A DNA stretch of 42,068 nucleotides from an uncultured Eubacteriales bacterium (GCA_900318145.1 ONJM01000021.1:1-42068); one strand, 5' to 3'. Counted from the first letter of the stretch, positions 16,143 through 24,516 are shown. Numbers and translations: made by a program. Notes: generated from the letters alone by a model not told the origin.

Positions 16143-17972
16143 TTACTGAACGAGCATCTGATAGATGGTCACGTTCTGGAATTCAACCGTAACTTCGCCC
16201 AGCTTGGACAGGGCTTCCGAACCGAACTGGAACAGCAGCTCGAAGTCCATGTCCATGATGAAGGTATCCGTTGTCTGGAACCGGAAGGTCTGGAATTCTT
16301 CCGTCAGGTCCATGCCTTCCGAGAAGCGCGGATCCCAGCCGCCCATCGGGTTCAGGAACACGCCGCAGGATACAGGCTTCGTCGCCCTTGCGGTGATCTC
16401 AACGGTGTAGTAGCTGTCGGAAGCCAGCGTCAGCGGATTGCCGCCAAAGCCGCAGATCAGCTTATCATGCCAGTCGACGGTGCCGCCGTTGTCGATCCGG
16501 TAGAAGAAGCTTCCGTTTTCCGCCCAGATCGTTCCGACGCCGCGCTCGTTGTCCTCGTCCGTTCCGTTGAAGGTTTCCCAGGGGCAGCTGGGGTTTTCCG
16601 CGTTGGCGGTGTTCCGGCCGAAGGGCATGAACGAGTCGATCGTCTTGTGGGTTTCCTTGTCGCCCTCCAGCTTGCCGAACACGACGTCGCTGATCGCGAT
16701 GCTGTTGTTCGCCGCGCCTTCCGGAGCGTTGCCGATCTGCAGGCGGATCACCGGATCGTCCACATCGGCTTCCGCGGTGAACATGGAAGAGACGGTCACT
16801 TCTTCACCGGCGCCGGCGTTGAAGCCGTTGAAGTTCGCCCGGCATTCCCAGGCCCTGGCGGCGCTTTCCACCAGCGCTTCGCCGCCCTGGCCGTTCGCGG
16901 CGTTCAGTTTGAAGCTGTAGTAATACTTCTGTCCCTTGACGATCTTCGTGTCACCCAGCAGGATGTTCGCCTTGACGCTCCATACGCCGCCGCCCTCGCC
17001 GGGATAGCTGTCGATGGTCACGGTCGCTTTGCCGTCCGCGAACGCCGCACTTGCCGCCGCGCCGTCTCCGGCTTCAGCCGTCAGGCCTTCGCCCGCGGCA
17101 AAGTCAGCGGTATAGGTCGGAACCTGGGTCTCCTCGCCGGAGATCTCATACAGTTCAATCTTGTCGATGGTAACGGTAAAGTCTTCCGGTGTGGTGTCTT
17201 CCGCGTTGTCCGGATTCGGTGTGATCTTGCCCAGGTTGAACAGCAGTTCCGCGCTGCCCTCTCCGGGAGCGGTGAAGTTCAGCTCCAGCGGAGCGATCTC
17301 CGGTCCGATCTCAACGTTGAACGCGCCGCCGAAGGTTTCCCATCCTTCCGCCTGTTCGTTCCGGGCCAGGATGTGGGCGTAGGTTTTCTTTGTGGATTTC
17401 GCCCAGATTTTGATCTTGTAGTCCGCGGCTTTCAGCGCGTAGCCGGCCTTGGCCAGCTGGATGTCGCCGTCGCCGGCGCCGGGCTTCCTGATCTCGATCA
17501 CGTAGGAGCCTTCCTTCAGCTCAGCGGTCGCTTCGGCTTCTCCGCCGATCTTCGCTTCCCATCCCCGGTTGTCGGTCACGGTCTGGGTGCTGAAATCGAA
17601 GGTTTTGTATACTGTCTCTTCGCTGGTTTTCTTGGTTACCGTCAGCGTGGCGTAATCCTCGGTCGTCACGCCGTTGTTATCGGTCACGGAATAAACCAAT
17701 TCATAGTCGCCGGGGTTTTCAGGCGTCGCTTTGCCGTTTTTGAAATCCAGCGCGGGCGTGGCGTCGATCATGATCATGTCGGTCAGATCGCTGCCCGCGG
17801 CGTCGGCTGCCGTAACGCCGGCAAGAGCGTCAAACTCCGTTCCCGCCATCACGCTCTGGTCATGTACGCCGTCCAGGGTCGGGGCCGCGCCTTCCGCGGA
17901 AATCAGTCCGGGGATGCTCAGCAGGCACGCGGCCAGCAGCAGGGAAAGAATCTTCCTCATTCTGTTACTCAT
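16143..17972 (-). CDS. Secreted non-catalytic protein with an Ig-like domain and three carbohydrate-binding-like modules
   Basis: 609 residues. A signal peptide (about 1-26, ending ISA) has no lipobox. Residues about 29-112 resemble a bacterial Ig-like domain (PTLDGVHDQSVMAGTEFDAL, GDYELVYSVTDNNG). Then come three beta-sandwich modules of about 150 residues, at roughly 120-275, 285-430 and 445-609. Each opens with an aromatic/Gly segment (FDFSTQ, YTADFAAG, WETFNG) and closes with a strand such as VTIDKIELYEI, IAISDVVFGKL and VTVEFQNVTIYQM, the CBM4/9/22-like pattern. No enzyme domain, LPXTG or transmembrane anchor is seen. It lies 18 nt after the solute-binding protein gene, so fructan capture is likely, but ligand and retention at the cell are inferred. 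Confidence 0.72.
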   Translation of the reverse strand: MSNRMRKILSLLLAACLLSIPGLISAEGAAPTLDGVHDQSVMAGTEFDALAGVTAADAAGSDLTDMIMIDATPALDFKNGKATPENPGDYELVYSVTDNNGVTTEDYATLTVTKKTSEETVYKTFDFSTQTVTDNRGWEAKIGGEAEATAELKEGSYVIEIRKPGAGDGDIQLAKAGYALKAADYKIKIWAKSTKKTYAHILARNEQAEGWETFGGAFNVEIGPEIAPLELNFTAPGEGSAELLFNLGKITPNPDNAEDTTPEDFTVTIDKIELYEISGEETQVPTYTADFAAGEGLTAEAGDGAAASAAFADGKATVTIDSYPGEGGGVWSVKANILLGDTKIVKGQKYYYSFKLNAANGQGGEALVESAARAWECRANFNGFNAGAGEEVTVSSMFTAEADVDDPVIRLQIGNAPEGAANNSIAISDVVFGKLEGDKETHKTIDSFMPFGRNTANAENPSCPWETFNGTDEDNERGVGTIWAENGSFFYRIDNGGTVDWHDKLICGFGGNPLTLASDSYYTVEITARATKPVSCGVFLNPMGGWDPRFSEGMDLTEEFQTFRFQTTDTFIMDMDFELLFQFGSEALSKLGEVTVEFQNVTIYQMLVQ

Positions 17973-17990
17973 GGATTTCCCCTCCTTCTT

Positions 17991-19775
17991 TTATTTCGCA
18001 GCATAGCGGTCATAGGCGTCCTGGTATACCTTCTGGATGCCCGCGAGGTTAACTTTGCCGTTCAGATCGTTCTGGAAAGCGGTCCAGGCATCGTCGCTCA
18101 CGCCGCCCTTCATCAGCCAGGCGATCAGGTTGGTGCGGATATAGTCGTTCAGGTTTGTTTCATAGTTGCTCAGGGTGTTCAGCTCTTCCAGGGTGAACTG
18201 CAGGTTCGGGAAGGGAATCACATTTTCCGGCACGAAGGGCTTCGCGCACTGCTGCAGCCGCTCCAGGCGCAGCTGGGCGCGGGGTTCCATATGCACTACA
18301 TTGTTCCAGGCGTATTCGCCGAGGTAGATGATGCCCAGCGGCGCGTTCTGCAGCCGCAGCTCGTCGGTGGTCACGCCTTCCGGCAGCGCTTTCTGCACCA
18401 GCATGCCCTTCTCGTCCCGCGCTTCCTCGTACACGATGCCGATGGGGCCGTAGTTGATCTGGGCGGAAATGACAGGATCGTAATACCGGTCGAAATAAGC
18501 CAGCAGGACTTCCGGATACTTGCAGCTGGAGAACAGGATCACTTCGCCGGTGCTGACTTCCGGATTGTTGGAAACGCAGATGGTCTGGTCGCCGTTCGGT
18601 CCGATCAGCGGGCTGCATACGATATAGTTTTCCGGATTGGAAACCACGGTCTCGCTCTCCCACCAGTAGAAGGCGCCGTAGGTTTCCATGCCCTTGCCGT
18701 TGGCCAGGAAGTTATCCTGGCTCTGCTCGAAGCTGACCTTGTCGATCAGTCCGGCGTCCACCCACTTGGAAATGAAGTTCGTCGCTTCCTTGAAGCGCTC
18801 GTCCTGAATGGTGTAGGTCACCTTGCCGTCCACGATCACCCGGTGCTCCAGGTTGTCGTTCAGGCCAAACATGCCGTACAGGTCGCACTGGTTGCCCTGC
18901 CAGTTGTTGTAGACGAAGCTCATGGGCCGCTCGTCGTCCGTCTTTCCGTTTCCGTTCATATCATGGTCCCGGAAATAGGTCAGGATCTCTTCCATCTGGC
19001 TGCTCTTCAGGGCCAGTCCGTCCTTCAGCTGGTCGGCGGTCAGGTCGCTCACCGCGCCGGCTTCAATCGCTTCCTTCGTCCAGTTGATGTTCAGGAACAG
19101 CAGGTTCGGGCTCTGCAGCAGGCCCATCTCCTCAATGCGGGGCAGAGAATAGATCTTGCCGTCTTCCACGTTCAGCAGCTGGTTCTTGATGTCAGGCCGC
19201 TCTTCCAGGAGTTTGGAGAAGTTCGGCATGTATTCCAGGTAGTCGCTGATCGGTACCAGCACCTTGCGCTTGGCGTATTTGATGATTTCGCCGGCGCCCA
19301 TGCCCGCGTGGTAGATCGCGTCCGGACGGTTGTCCTTGTTGCCGAAAATCAGGTTCTTCTGCTGGGAATAAACGGATTCGGACACGTTTTCCCAGTTGAC
19401 CCGCACGTTGGTCGCGGCGTAAAGATCGCTCATGATCTTCATGTCGTTGTAGTCCAGCGCGCTGGCGTTCTTGGAGGAATAAATCGAGAAGGAGAGGGCC
19501 TTCGCGCCTTCCTCGTTCAGGATCGGAGCGGAAGCGTCCTTCCACTGGAAACCGTAAGCTTCCAGTCCGGCGGGAACGGCCGGCGCGGCGGCTGTTTCTG
19601 CCTTCTGCTCCGGTTCAGCGGCTTTCTCTTCGGTCTTCTCCGGCGCTACTGCGGTCTCCGTCTTCTGCTCCGGCGCCGCGGCTTCCTTCTTGTCGTTTCC
19701 GCCGCTGCAGGCTGTGAGCGTGACCACGAGCACAGCCATCATCAGGACGATCAGCCATTTCTTCATTTTTTTCAT
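17991..19775 (-). CDS. Extracellular sugar-binding lipoprotein of an ABC importer (LplA type)
   Basis: 594 residues. Signal peptide with lipobox LTACSGG (C23), then an Ala/Glu/Lys-rich linker with repeats such as APEQKTET and AEPEQKAET (about 30-66), and a large type of solute-binding domain. Segments such as DHDMNGNGKTDDERP (possible Ca2+ loop DxNxNGxxD) and the C-terminal NDYIRTNLIAWLMKGG match the LplA/YtcQ group that delivers oligosaccharides. It feeds the two permeases encoded just upstream. No ATPase is in the operon; these systems commonly share a general ATPase of the MsmX type. The substrate is inferred to be fructo-oligosaccharide from the GH32 neighbours. Confidence 0.88.
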   Translation of the reverse strand: MKKMKKWLIVLMMAVLVVTLTACSGGNDKKEAAAPEQKTETAVAPEKTEEKAAEPEQKAETAAAPAVPAGLEAYGFQWKDASAPILNEEGAKALSFSIYSSKNASALDYNDMKIMSDLYAATNVRVNWENVSESVYSQQKNLIFGNKDNRPDAIYHAGMGAGEIIKYAKRKVLVPISDYLEYMPNFSKLLEERPDIKNQLLNVEDGKIYSLPRIEEMGLLQSPNLLFLNINWTKEAIEAGAVSDLTADQLKDGLALKSSQMEEILTYFRDHDMNGNGKTDDERPMSFVYNNWQGNQCDLYGMFGLNDNLEHRVIVDGKVTYTIQDERFKEATNFISKWVDAGLIDKVSFEQSQDNFLANGKGMETYGAFYWWESETVVSNPENYIVCSPLIGPNGDQTICVSNNPEVSTGEVILFSSCKYPEVLLAYFDRYYDPVISAQINYGPIGIVYEEARDEKGMLVQKALPEGVTTDELRLQNAPLGIIYLGEYAWNNVVHMEPRAQLRLERLQQCAKPFVPENVIPFPNLQFTLEELNTLSNYETNLNDYIRTNLIAWLMKGGVSDDAWTAFQNDLNGKVNLAGIQKVYQDAYDRYAAK

Positions 19776-19796
19776 TTTACGTGCCTCCTAAATTCA

Positions 19797-20714
19797 TCAG
19801 CCTTTCAGGGAGCCGATCATGACGCCCTGGGCAAAGTATTTCTGTACGAACGGATACAGGCACAGCACCGGCAGGCTGCTGACGATCACGGATACATATT
19901 TCAGCTGGTTTGCCAGGCGGTACTGCTGCAGAATGGTTTCGCCGCTTCCGCCGACCGTGCTTTCGCTCGCGATCAGGATTTCCTTCAGCACCAGCTGCAG
20001 CGGATATTTGTTTTCATCCTGCAGGAAGATCATGGCGTTGAAGTAGCTGTTCCACTGGCCCACCGCGTAATACAGCGCCATAACGGCGATGATTGCCTTT
20101 GAAAGCGGCAGTACAACGGAGAAGAATGTGCGGAACTTCCCGGCGCCGTCGATCCTGGCCGCTTCCAGCATGCCTTCCGGAATCGAGGATTCGAAGAACG
20201 TCTTGCTCATGAACAGGTTCCAGACGCTCAGCACTGCCGGCAGAATCACCGACCATGCGGAGTTGATCAGCTTCAGGCTGCTCATCACGTTATAGAACGG
20301 GATCAGGCCGCCGCCGAAGAACATCGGGATAATGAAGTAGATCATCCAGAATTTCTTGCCGGGGGTCGTCTTGCGGCTCAGTCCCCAGCCCGCCGGAATC
20401 GTTACGACCAGGGAAAGGATCACCGTCACCACGGTGTAGATAATGGTGTTGAGATATCCTCTCCAGATATCGGCCCGCTGGAACACCTTTTCGAAGCCTT
20501 CGAACGTGATGTTCACCGGAGCCAGCACCACCTGGCCGCCCAGTACGGCGTCCGGGTCGGAGATGGACGCGATCACGATAAAGTACAGGGGATACAGGAT
20601 GATCAGCGCAAGAAGCCCCAGCACACAGGCGTTGATCGCAAAGAAGATCTTGTCGCCCCGGGTGTCCTTCAGCGCGTTGTTTTTCGGCTTGGCCGCGGTT
20701 GCTTTGATTGTCAT
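19797..20714 (-). CDS. Carbohydrate ABC transporter permease (LplC/MalG type)
   Basis: 305 residues with six predicted spans. The inner-membrane EAA loop is EAARIDGAGKFRTFFSVVLPLSKA, which contacts the ATPase, and the end VQKYFAQGVMIGSLKG is the standard C-terminus of this family. I place the start at ATG 20714 (MTIKATAAK) after AAGGAGGGG; an upstream in-frame GTG would put that site inside the gene. It lies 14 nt after the stop of the partner permease. Confidence 0.92.
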   Translation of the reverse strand: MTIKATAAKPKNNALKDTRGDKIFFAINACVLGLLALIILYPLYFIVIASISDPDAVLGGQVVLAPVNITFEGFEKVFQRADIWRGYLNTIIYTVVTVILSLVVTIPAGWGLSRKTTPGKKFWMIYFIIPMFFGGGLIPFYNVMSSLKLINSAWSVILPAVLSVWNLFMSKTFFESSIPEGMLEAARIDGAGKFRTFFSVVLPLSKAIIAVMALYYAVGQWNSYFNAMIFLQDENKYPLQLVLKEILIASESTVGGSGETILQQYRLANQLKYVSVIVSSLPVLCLYPFVQKYFAQGVMIGSLKG

Positions 20715-20728
20715 CTTCGTTCCCCTCC

Positions 20729-21694
20729 TTACCACAGCGAGTTCTCGGAGAACCGTTTGGACGTCGTGTTCGCGATGATCAGCAGCACAACGTTGATCAC
20801 GGAATTGAACAGGCCGATCGCCGTTGCGTAAGCCTGATCCGGAACGCCAGTCAGACCGCGTTTGTAAACGTACGTGGCAATCAGCTCACTGACCGACAGG
20901 TTGCCGTCCGTCTGCATCAGCAGGGCTTTCTCGTAGCCGACGCCCATCAGTCCGCCGATGGACATGATCAGCATCACGCTGATCATCGGCATGATCGCGG
21001 GGATGTCCACGTGCAGCACCCGCTGGAATCTGCTCGCGCCGTCGATCATGGCCGCTTCATGCTGTCCGGGGTCCACGTTGCTCAGGGCCGCGATGTAGAT
21101 CACCGCGCTCCAGCCGAAGTCCTGCCAGTTGCTGGACAGGATGTACAGCGGCCGGAAGGCTGAGCTTTCCAGGAAGTAGGAAACCCGCTCCGCGCCCAGA
21201 TGCGCCGCGATGTTGTTCACCAGGCCGTACCGGCCGAAGAACAGCTGCAGCATACCGACCAGCACCACCAGGGAGATGAAATGCGGGGCGGTGTAGATCG
21301 TCTGGAAAACCTTTCCCGCCTTCTTCCGTTTCAGCGCGTTGAGGGCAAGGGACACAATGATGGGAAGCGGGAAGCCGATAACGAATCCGACGATACACAG
21401 GATGAAGGTGTTCTTCATCAGCGGCCAGAACTGCACGTCGTTGAAAAATCTCGTGAAGTTCTCAAAGCCGACCCAGATCGTCGTGTCGGACAGGATCTGA
21501 TCGCCGGGCATAAAATCCTGGAACGCGATCAGAACGCCGTAGATCGGGAGATAGTTGAAAAGGAATACCACCAGTACCGCCGGAAGAATCATAACAAGAT
21601 ACGGAAAGTTCTCCCCGAAATTCCGCAGCCTGTATCCCGGAGTAGCCTTTTTCTGCCGCTTACCCGCGGCAGGCAGTTGTTTGACGCCTTGCAT
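20729..21694 (-). CDS. Carbohydrate ABC transporter permease (LplB/MalF type)
   Basis: 321 residues with six spans. FLFNYLPIYGVLIAFQDF near residue 45, and the EAA loop EAAMIDGASRFQRVLHVDIPAIMP, are family marks. First gene of the fructan operon: ATG 21694 has GGAGG, and a TTGACA/TAAAAT promoter lies about 80 nt upstream. It forms the membrane channel with the next permease. Confidence 0.92.
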   Translation of the reverse strand: MQGVKQLPAAGKRQKKATPGYRLRNFGENFPYLVMILPAVLVVFLFNYLPIYGVLIAFQDFMPGDQILSDTTIWVGFENFTRFFNDVQFWPLMKNTFILCIVGFVIGFPLPIIVSLALNALKRKKAGKVFQTIYTAPHFISLVVLVGMLQLFFGRYGLVNNIAAHLGAERVSYFLESSAFRPLYILSSNWQDFGWSAVIYIAALSNVDPGQHEAAMIDGASRFQRVLHVDIPAIMPMISVMLIMSIGGLMGVGYEKALLMQTDGNLSVSELIATYVYKRGLTGVPDQAYATAIGLFNSVINVVLLIIANTTSKRFSENSLW

Positions 21695-21753
21695 TTTCCC
21701 CCTCCTCGCCTGCTGTCAGTGTTGCGCGTCTCCTATTCTTCTGTAACGGACAC

Positions 21754-21770
21754 AATCCGGCAACCGGATT
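21754..21770. promoter_or_regulatory. Palindrome at the fructan operon transcription start
   Basis: AATCCGG-CAA-CCGGATT, perfect 7-bp arms, covers about +2 to +18 of the predicted transcript. A repressor bound here would block initiation or early elongation; as RNA it would be a 5' hairpin. Confidence 0.55.
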
Positions 21771-21778
21771 TCATGCCA

Positions 21779-21807
21779 ATTTTACATCTGCTTTTACGAA
21801 CTGTCAA
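21779..21807 (-). promoter_or_regulatory. Promoter of the fructan operon
   Basis: Minus strand: TTGACA (21802-21807), 17-nt spacer, TAAAAT (21779-21784). It is nearly consensus, so control is probably by repression. The mRNA start is expected near 21772. Confidence 0.82.
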
Positions 21808-21813
21808 CCATTA

Positions 21814-21832
21814 TTTGTGCGTTTTGCACAAA
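21814..21832. promoter_or_regulatory. Palindrome upstream of the fructan operon -35 box
   Basis: TTTGTGC-GTTTT-GCACAAA, perfect 7-bp arms, centred near -51 of the operon. The half-site TTGTGC recurs at 21846-21851 (reverse) and 21967-21972 (forward), so one dimeric regulator may contact several places. Confidence 0.55.
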
Positions 21833-21898
21833 ATTATCCCAATACGCACAATTTGCCCTGTTTTTGCAGTGGTTTCTAAAAGAAAAGCCCCTGTGTGG

Positions 21899-21913
21899 TT
21901 TACATTTTGTAAA
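21899..21913. promoter_or_regulatory. Palindrome just upstream of the lacI-type gene promoter
   Basis: TTTACA-TTT-TGTAAA is a perfect 15-base palindrome ending 2 nt before the -35 box of the regulator gene. A second, similar site lies 38 bp further on (centre to centre). Confidence 0.55.
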
Positions 21914-21915
21914 AC

Positions 21916-21944
21916 TTGTCAGAATCAGTGGCCTGTGTTACAAT
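21916..21944 (+). promoter_or_regulatory. Promoter of the LacI-family regulator gene
   Basis: TTGTCA (21916-21921), 17-nt spacer, TACAAT (21939-21944). The flanking palindromes suggest autoregulation. Confidence 0.75.
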
Positions 21945-21950
21945 ATGTAA
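21938..21950. promoter_or_regulatory. Palindrome over the -10 box of the regulator gene
   Basis: TTACA-ATA-TGTAA overlaps TACAAT. It shares the TTACA-N3-TGTAA core with the palindrome at 21899-21913, so both are probably bound by the same protein. Confidence 0.5.
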
Positions 21951-21989
21951 AACTAATTTACTGTTATTGTGCAAGAAAGGGCCCGAACA

Positions 21990-23033
21990 ATGCAATTCAA
22001 GCGTGTTACAATGCAGGATATTGCGGATGCCTGCGGCCTTTCCAGGAATACGGTCTCCAAAGTATTCAACGGCCGGGGTTCCGTCCCGCCGGCCACCGCC
22101 GAGCTTGTGCTGCGGAAGTCCAGGGAGCTGGGTTACGGTTCCCCGTCCGGCGAAGCTCCCGCGGCGCAGAGCGGCGGAAATATCGCCCTGCTGACGTGCC
22201 GCCTCCCGGGTGATTTCCATTTCGGCACCGCTTTTCTGCCATCCTTTACCGATCAGATCAGCCGTTCCGGCTATTCCCTGAAAATCTATGAAATATCGCC
22301 GGAAGAGCTTCGGGAAAAAAGGTTTCCTCCCCATTTTATCCCGGATCAGATTGCCGGTATCGTGGGCATCGAGCTTTTTGACAGCGATTATCTTGATATG
22401 ATCTGCGGCCTCGGTATCCCGACAGTGCTCACGGACAGCCCGCCGGATGCCGTTTTCTCCCTGATGCAGTGCGATTACGTCACAATGGAAAGCGTCGCCG
22501 GGATCTTCGCGCTGGTCGGCCGGCTTGCGGCCGCCGGTGCGGAACGGATCGGATTTGTCGGGGACTACCGCCACTGCGGTTCCTTCCGGGAGCGGTGGTC
22601 AGCCTTCCGCCTTGGCCTGGAAGACAGCGGCCTCCGGCTGGATGACCGCGTATGCATCTGCGATCCGGACACCTCTCCTTACAGCGACCCTGAATGGCTG
22701 ATGTCCAGAATCGAACAGATGCCGTATCTTCCGGACGCTTTTGTCTGCGCCAACGATTTCCTGGCAATCCATCTGATGATGGCCCTGAAAAGAAAAGGAT
22801 ATGCCGTCCCGGCCGATGTCATGATCACCGGCTTTGACGGCACAACCCAGTCCGCCTTTACGGATCCCCCGCTGACCACTGTGCAGATTTACGGCGCGGA
22901 TATCGGCCGCATAGCTGCCGACGTTCTCCTCATCCGGATCAGGAACCGGTCTCTCCCTTATACCTGGACGCGGGTAAAAACAGCTCCCGTCTGGCGGGAA
23001 AGCATCCGGCCGGCGGCCGCCGGTCCGGAATAA
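21990..23033 (+). CDS. LacI-family transcriptional regulator of the fructan operon
   Basis: 347 residues from ATG 21990 (MQFKRVTMQDIADACGLS), 8 nt after AAAGGG. The helix-turn-helix is DIADACGLSRNTVSKVFNGRG, then a hinge and a periplasmic-binding-protein-like sugar domain with GFVGD, DAFVCANDFLAIHLMMAL and the dimer motif ITGFDG. Divergence from the fructan operon makes it the probable local regulator; effector sugar is unknown. The effector domain is only moderately typical, and the hinge part (about residues 60-72) is short and Gly/Ser/Ala-rich. Confidence 0.9.
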   Translation: MQFKRVTMQDIADACGLSRNTVSKVFNGRGSVPPATAELVLRKSRELGYGSPSGEAPAAQSGGNIALLTCRLPGDFHFGTAFLPSFTDQISRSGYSLKIYEISPEELREKRFPPHFIPDQIAGIVGIELFDSDYLDMICGLGIPTVLTDSPPDAVFSLMQCDYVTMESVAGIFALVGRLAAAGAERIGFVGDYRHCGSFRERWSAFRLGLEDSGLRLDDRVCICDPDTSPYSDPEWLMSRIEQMPYLPDAFVCANDFLAIHLMMALKRKGYAVPADVMITGFDGTTQSAFTDPPLTTVQIYGADIGRIAADVLLIRIRNRSLPYTWTRVKTAPVWRESIRPAAAGPE

Positions 23034-23068
23034 TCCGCGGCCCGCAGTGTCTTCCCGCATTCTCCCCG

Positions 23069-23094
23069 TGTCATCCTGAGCGAAGCGAAGGATC
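23069..23094. repeat. Dispersed repeat, copy 2
   Basis: GTGTCATCCTGAGCGAAGCG and the following AAGGAT resemble copy 1 at 11409-11434. It lies between the regulator stop and its terminator. The ATCCT/AGGAT ends can pair. Confidence 0.55.
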
Positions 23095-23116
23095 TTTATC
23101 ATCCCTCCGGTTACTG

Positions 23117-23146
23117 AAAAAGCAGAGCCCGAAAGCTCTGCTTTTT
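23117..23146. terminator. Bidirectional terminator between the regulator gene and prs
   Basis: AAAAAGCAGAGC-CCGAAA-GCTCTGCTTTTT: an A-run before and a T-run after a GC-rich stem, serving both convergent genes. Confidence 0.9.
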
Positions 23147-23159
23147 GCTTGCTTGCTGA

Positions 23160-24377
23160 TTATACCAGCCGGATGCCGGCTTCCTTCTGTTCGTTGTTGT
23201 ACCGCTTGATCAGCGCGTGGATCCGGTCGTAGGGATTCAGCAGTGCGCTCAGGCTGCGGTCATGGTTCAGCGTCGCGATGATGTAGGAGATGTACTTGCT
23301 CATATCCGCTTCCACGAACCATTCCGCGTTCAGCAGCTCAGGCGTCCGGTACGTCAGGTTGGTGGAAATCACGCGGTCGATCAGCCCGTCCCGGTACGCC
23401 TTCTCATAGGTTTCCACGCCGTTGGTGAACAGGGCGAAGGTACAGCCGGCGAAGATCCGGTTCGCCTTGCGCTTTTTCAGTTCCTTGGCCAGGTCGATAA
23501 TGCTTTCGCCGCTGGAAATCAGGTCGTCCGCCACGAAGATGTCCTTGCCTTCCACGCTGTCGCCCAGGTATTCATGGGCAACGATGGGGTTCCGGCCGTT
23601 CACGACCCGGGTATAGTCCCGCCGCTTGTAGAACAGGCCCATATCCAGCCCGAGAACGGAGGCGTAGAAAATGTTCCGGTCGATGGCGCCCTCGTCGGGG
23701 GAAACGATCATCATGTGCTCCCGGTCGATCTTCAGCGTCTTGTTGTTCCGCAGCAGCGCCTTGAAAATCTGGTAGCTGGGCATGATGCTCTCAAACCCGG
23801 AATTGGGAATCGCGTTCTGCACCCGGGGATCATGCGCGTCGAAGGTGATGATGTTGCTGACGCCCATGGCGGTCAGCTCCTGCAGCGCGATGGCGCAGTC
23901 CAGGCTTTCCCGGGAGGCGCGCCGGTGCTGCCTGCCTTCGTAGAGCATCGGCATGATCACCGTCACACGCTTGGCCTTGCCGCTCATAGCGGCGATAATC
24001 CGTTTCAGGTTCGCGAAATGCTCGTCCGGGCTCATGGGAATCCGCTGCCCGAACATCTCGTAGGTAACGTTATACGCGCCGGGATCCGAAAGGATATAGA
24101 TATCGTATCCGCGGATCGTTTCCTTGATCATGCCCTTCCCTTCGCCGTTGCCGAACCGGGGGCAGGTCACGTTGATCAGGAAATCCTGGCGCTCCATGCC
24201 GGGCGAAGTCCGCATATCGCCGGGCTCGGATTCCTCCGCGTGATCACGCCATTTCTTCAGCCAGTTGTTGACCTTCTGGCCGATTTCCTCCGTCCCGGGC
24301 ATCGCGATGAGCCCGAGGGGGCCGACCGGGTAAGTTAAAAATGAATCCGTGTTCCAGCTGCTCACGAAATCAGTCAT
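23160..24377 (-). CDS. prs: Ribose-phosphate pyrophosphokinase (long clostridial type)
   Basis: 405 residues, longer than the usual ~315 because of extra N-terminal sequence. The N-terminal half has RGYDIYILSD and the catalytic ASRESLD region; FDAHDPRVQ is the ATP/metal loop, and VADDLISSGES (about 282-292) is the PRPP-binding loop, here SSG instead of the common DTGGT. It makes PRPP from ribose 5-phosphate and ATP for nucleotide, His and Trp synthesis. ATG has GGGAGGAG upstream. Divergent from the lipid kinase gene. A paralogue elsewhere in the genome is possible. Confidence 0.87.
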   Translation of the reverse strand: MTDFVSSWNTDSFLTYPVGPLGLIAMPGTEEIGQKVNNWLKKWRDHAEESEPGDMRTSPGMERQDFLINVTCPRFGNGEGKGMIKETIRGYDIYILSDPGAYNVTYEMFGQRIPMSPDEHFANLKRIIAAMSGKAKRVTVIMPMLYEGRQHRRASRESLDCAIALQELTAMGVSNIITFDAHDPRVQNAIPNSGFESIMPSYQIFKALLRNNKTLKIDREHMMIVSPDEGAIDRNIFYASVLGLDMGLFYKRRDYTRVVNGRNPIVAHEYLGDSVEGKDIFVADDLISSGESIIDLAKELKKRKANRIFAGCTFALFTNGVETYEKAYRDGLIDRVISTNLTYRTPELLNAEWFVEADMSKYISYIIATLNHDRSLSALLNPYDRIHALIKRYNNEQKEAGIRLV

Positions 24378-24435
24378 GGTGCTCCTCCCTTTAAGTCCAC
24401 CCGTCAGGTCGCAAGGATCTTACACACACATAAAA

Positions 24436-24464
24436 ATTATAAATCATTTTTTTTTGCATGAAAA
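24436..24464 (-). promoter_or_regulatory. Promoter of prs
   Basis: Minus strand: TTTTCA (24459-24464), 17-nt spacer, TATAAT (24436-24441), giving a leader of about 50 nt. Confidence 0.6.
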
Positions 24465-24516
24465 GCGAATATCTGGTCGTTTCTGATCCTTTTTATGCCA
24501 TGCGCCTTTCCCTTTA

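Noticed and set aside
15069-20102. A 1,677-codon open frame on the plus strand
   Set aside because: It is antisense to the GH32, CBM, binding-protein and permease genes. Its translation has no domain, crosses gene borders and reflects high GC codon bias of the real minus-strand genes.
21700-21970. Catabolite-responsive (cre) site in the fructan promoter region
   Set aside because: No match to TGWAANCGNTNWCA good enough to report.
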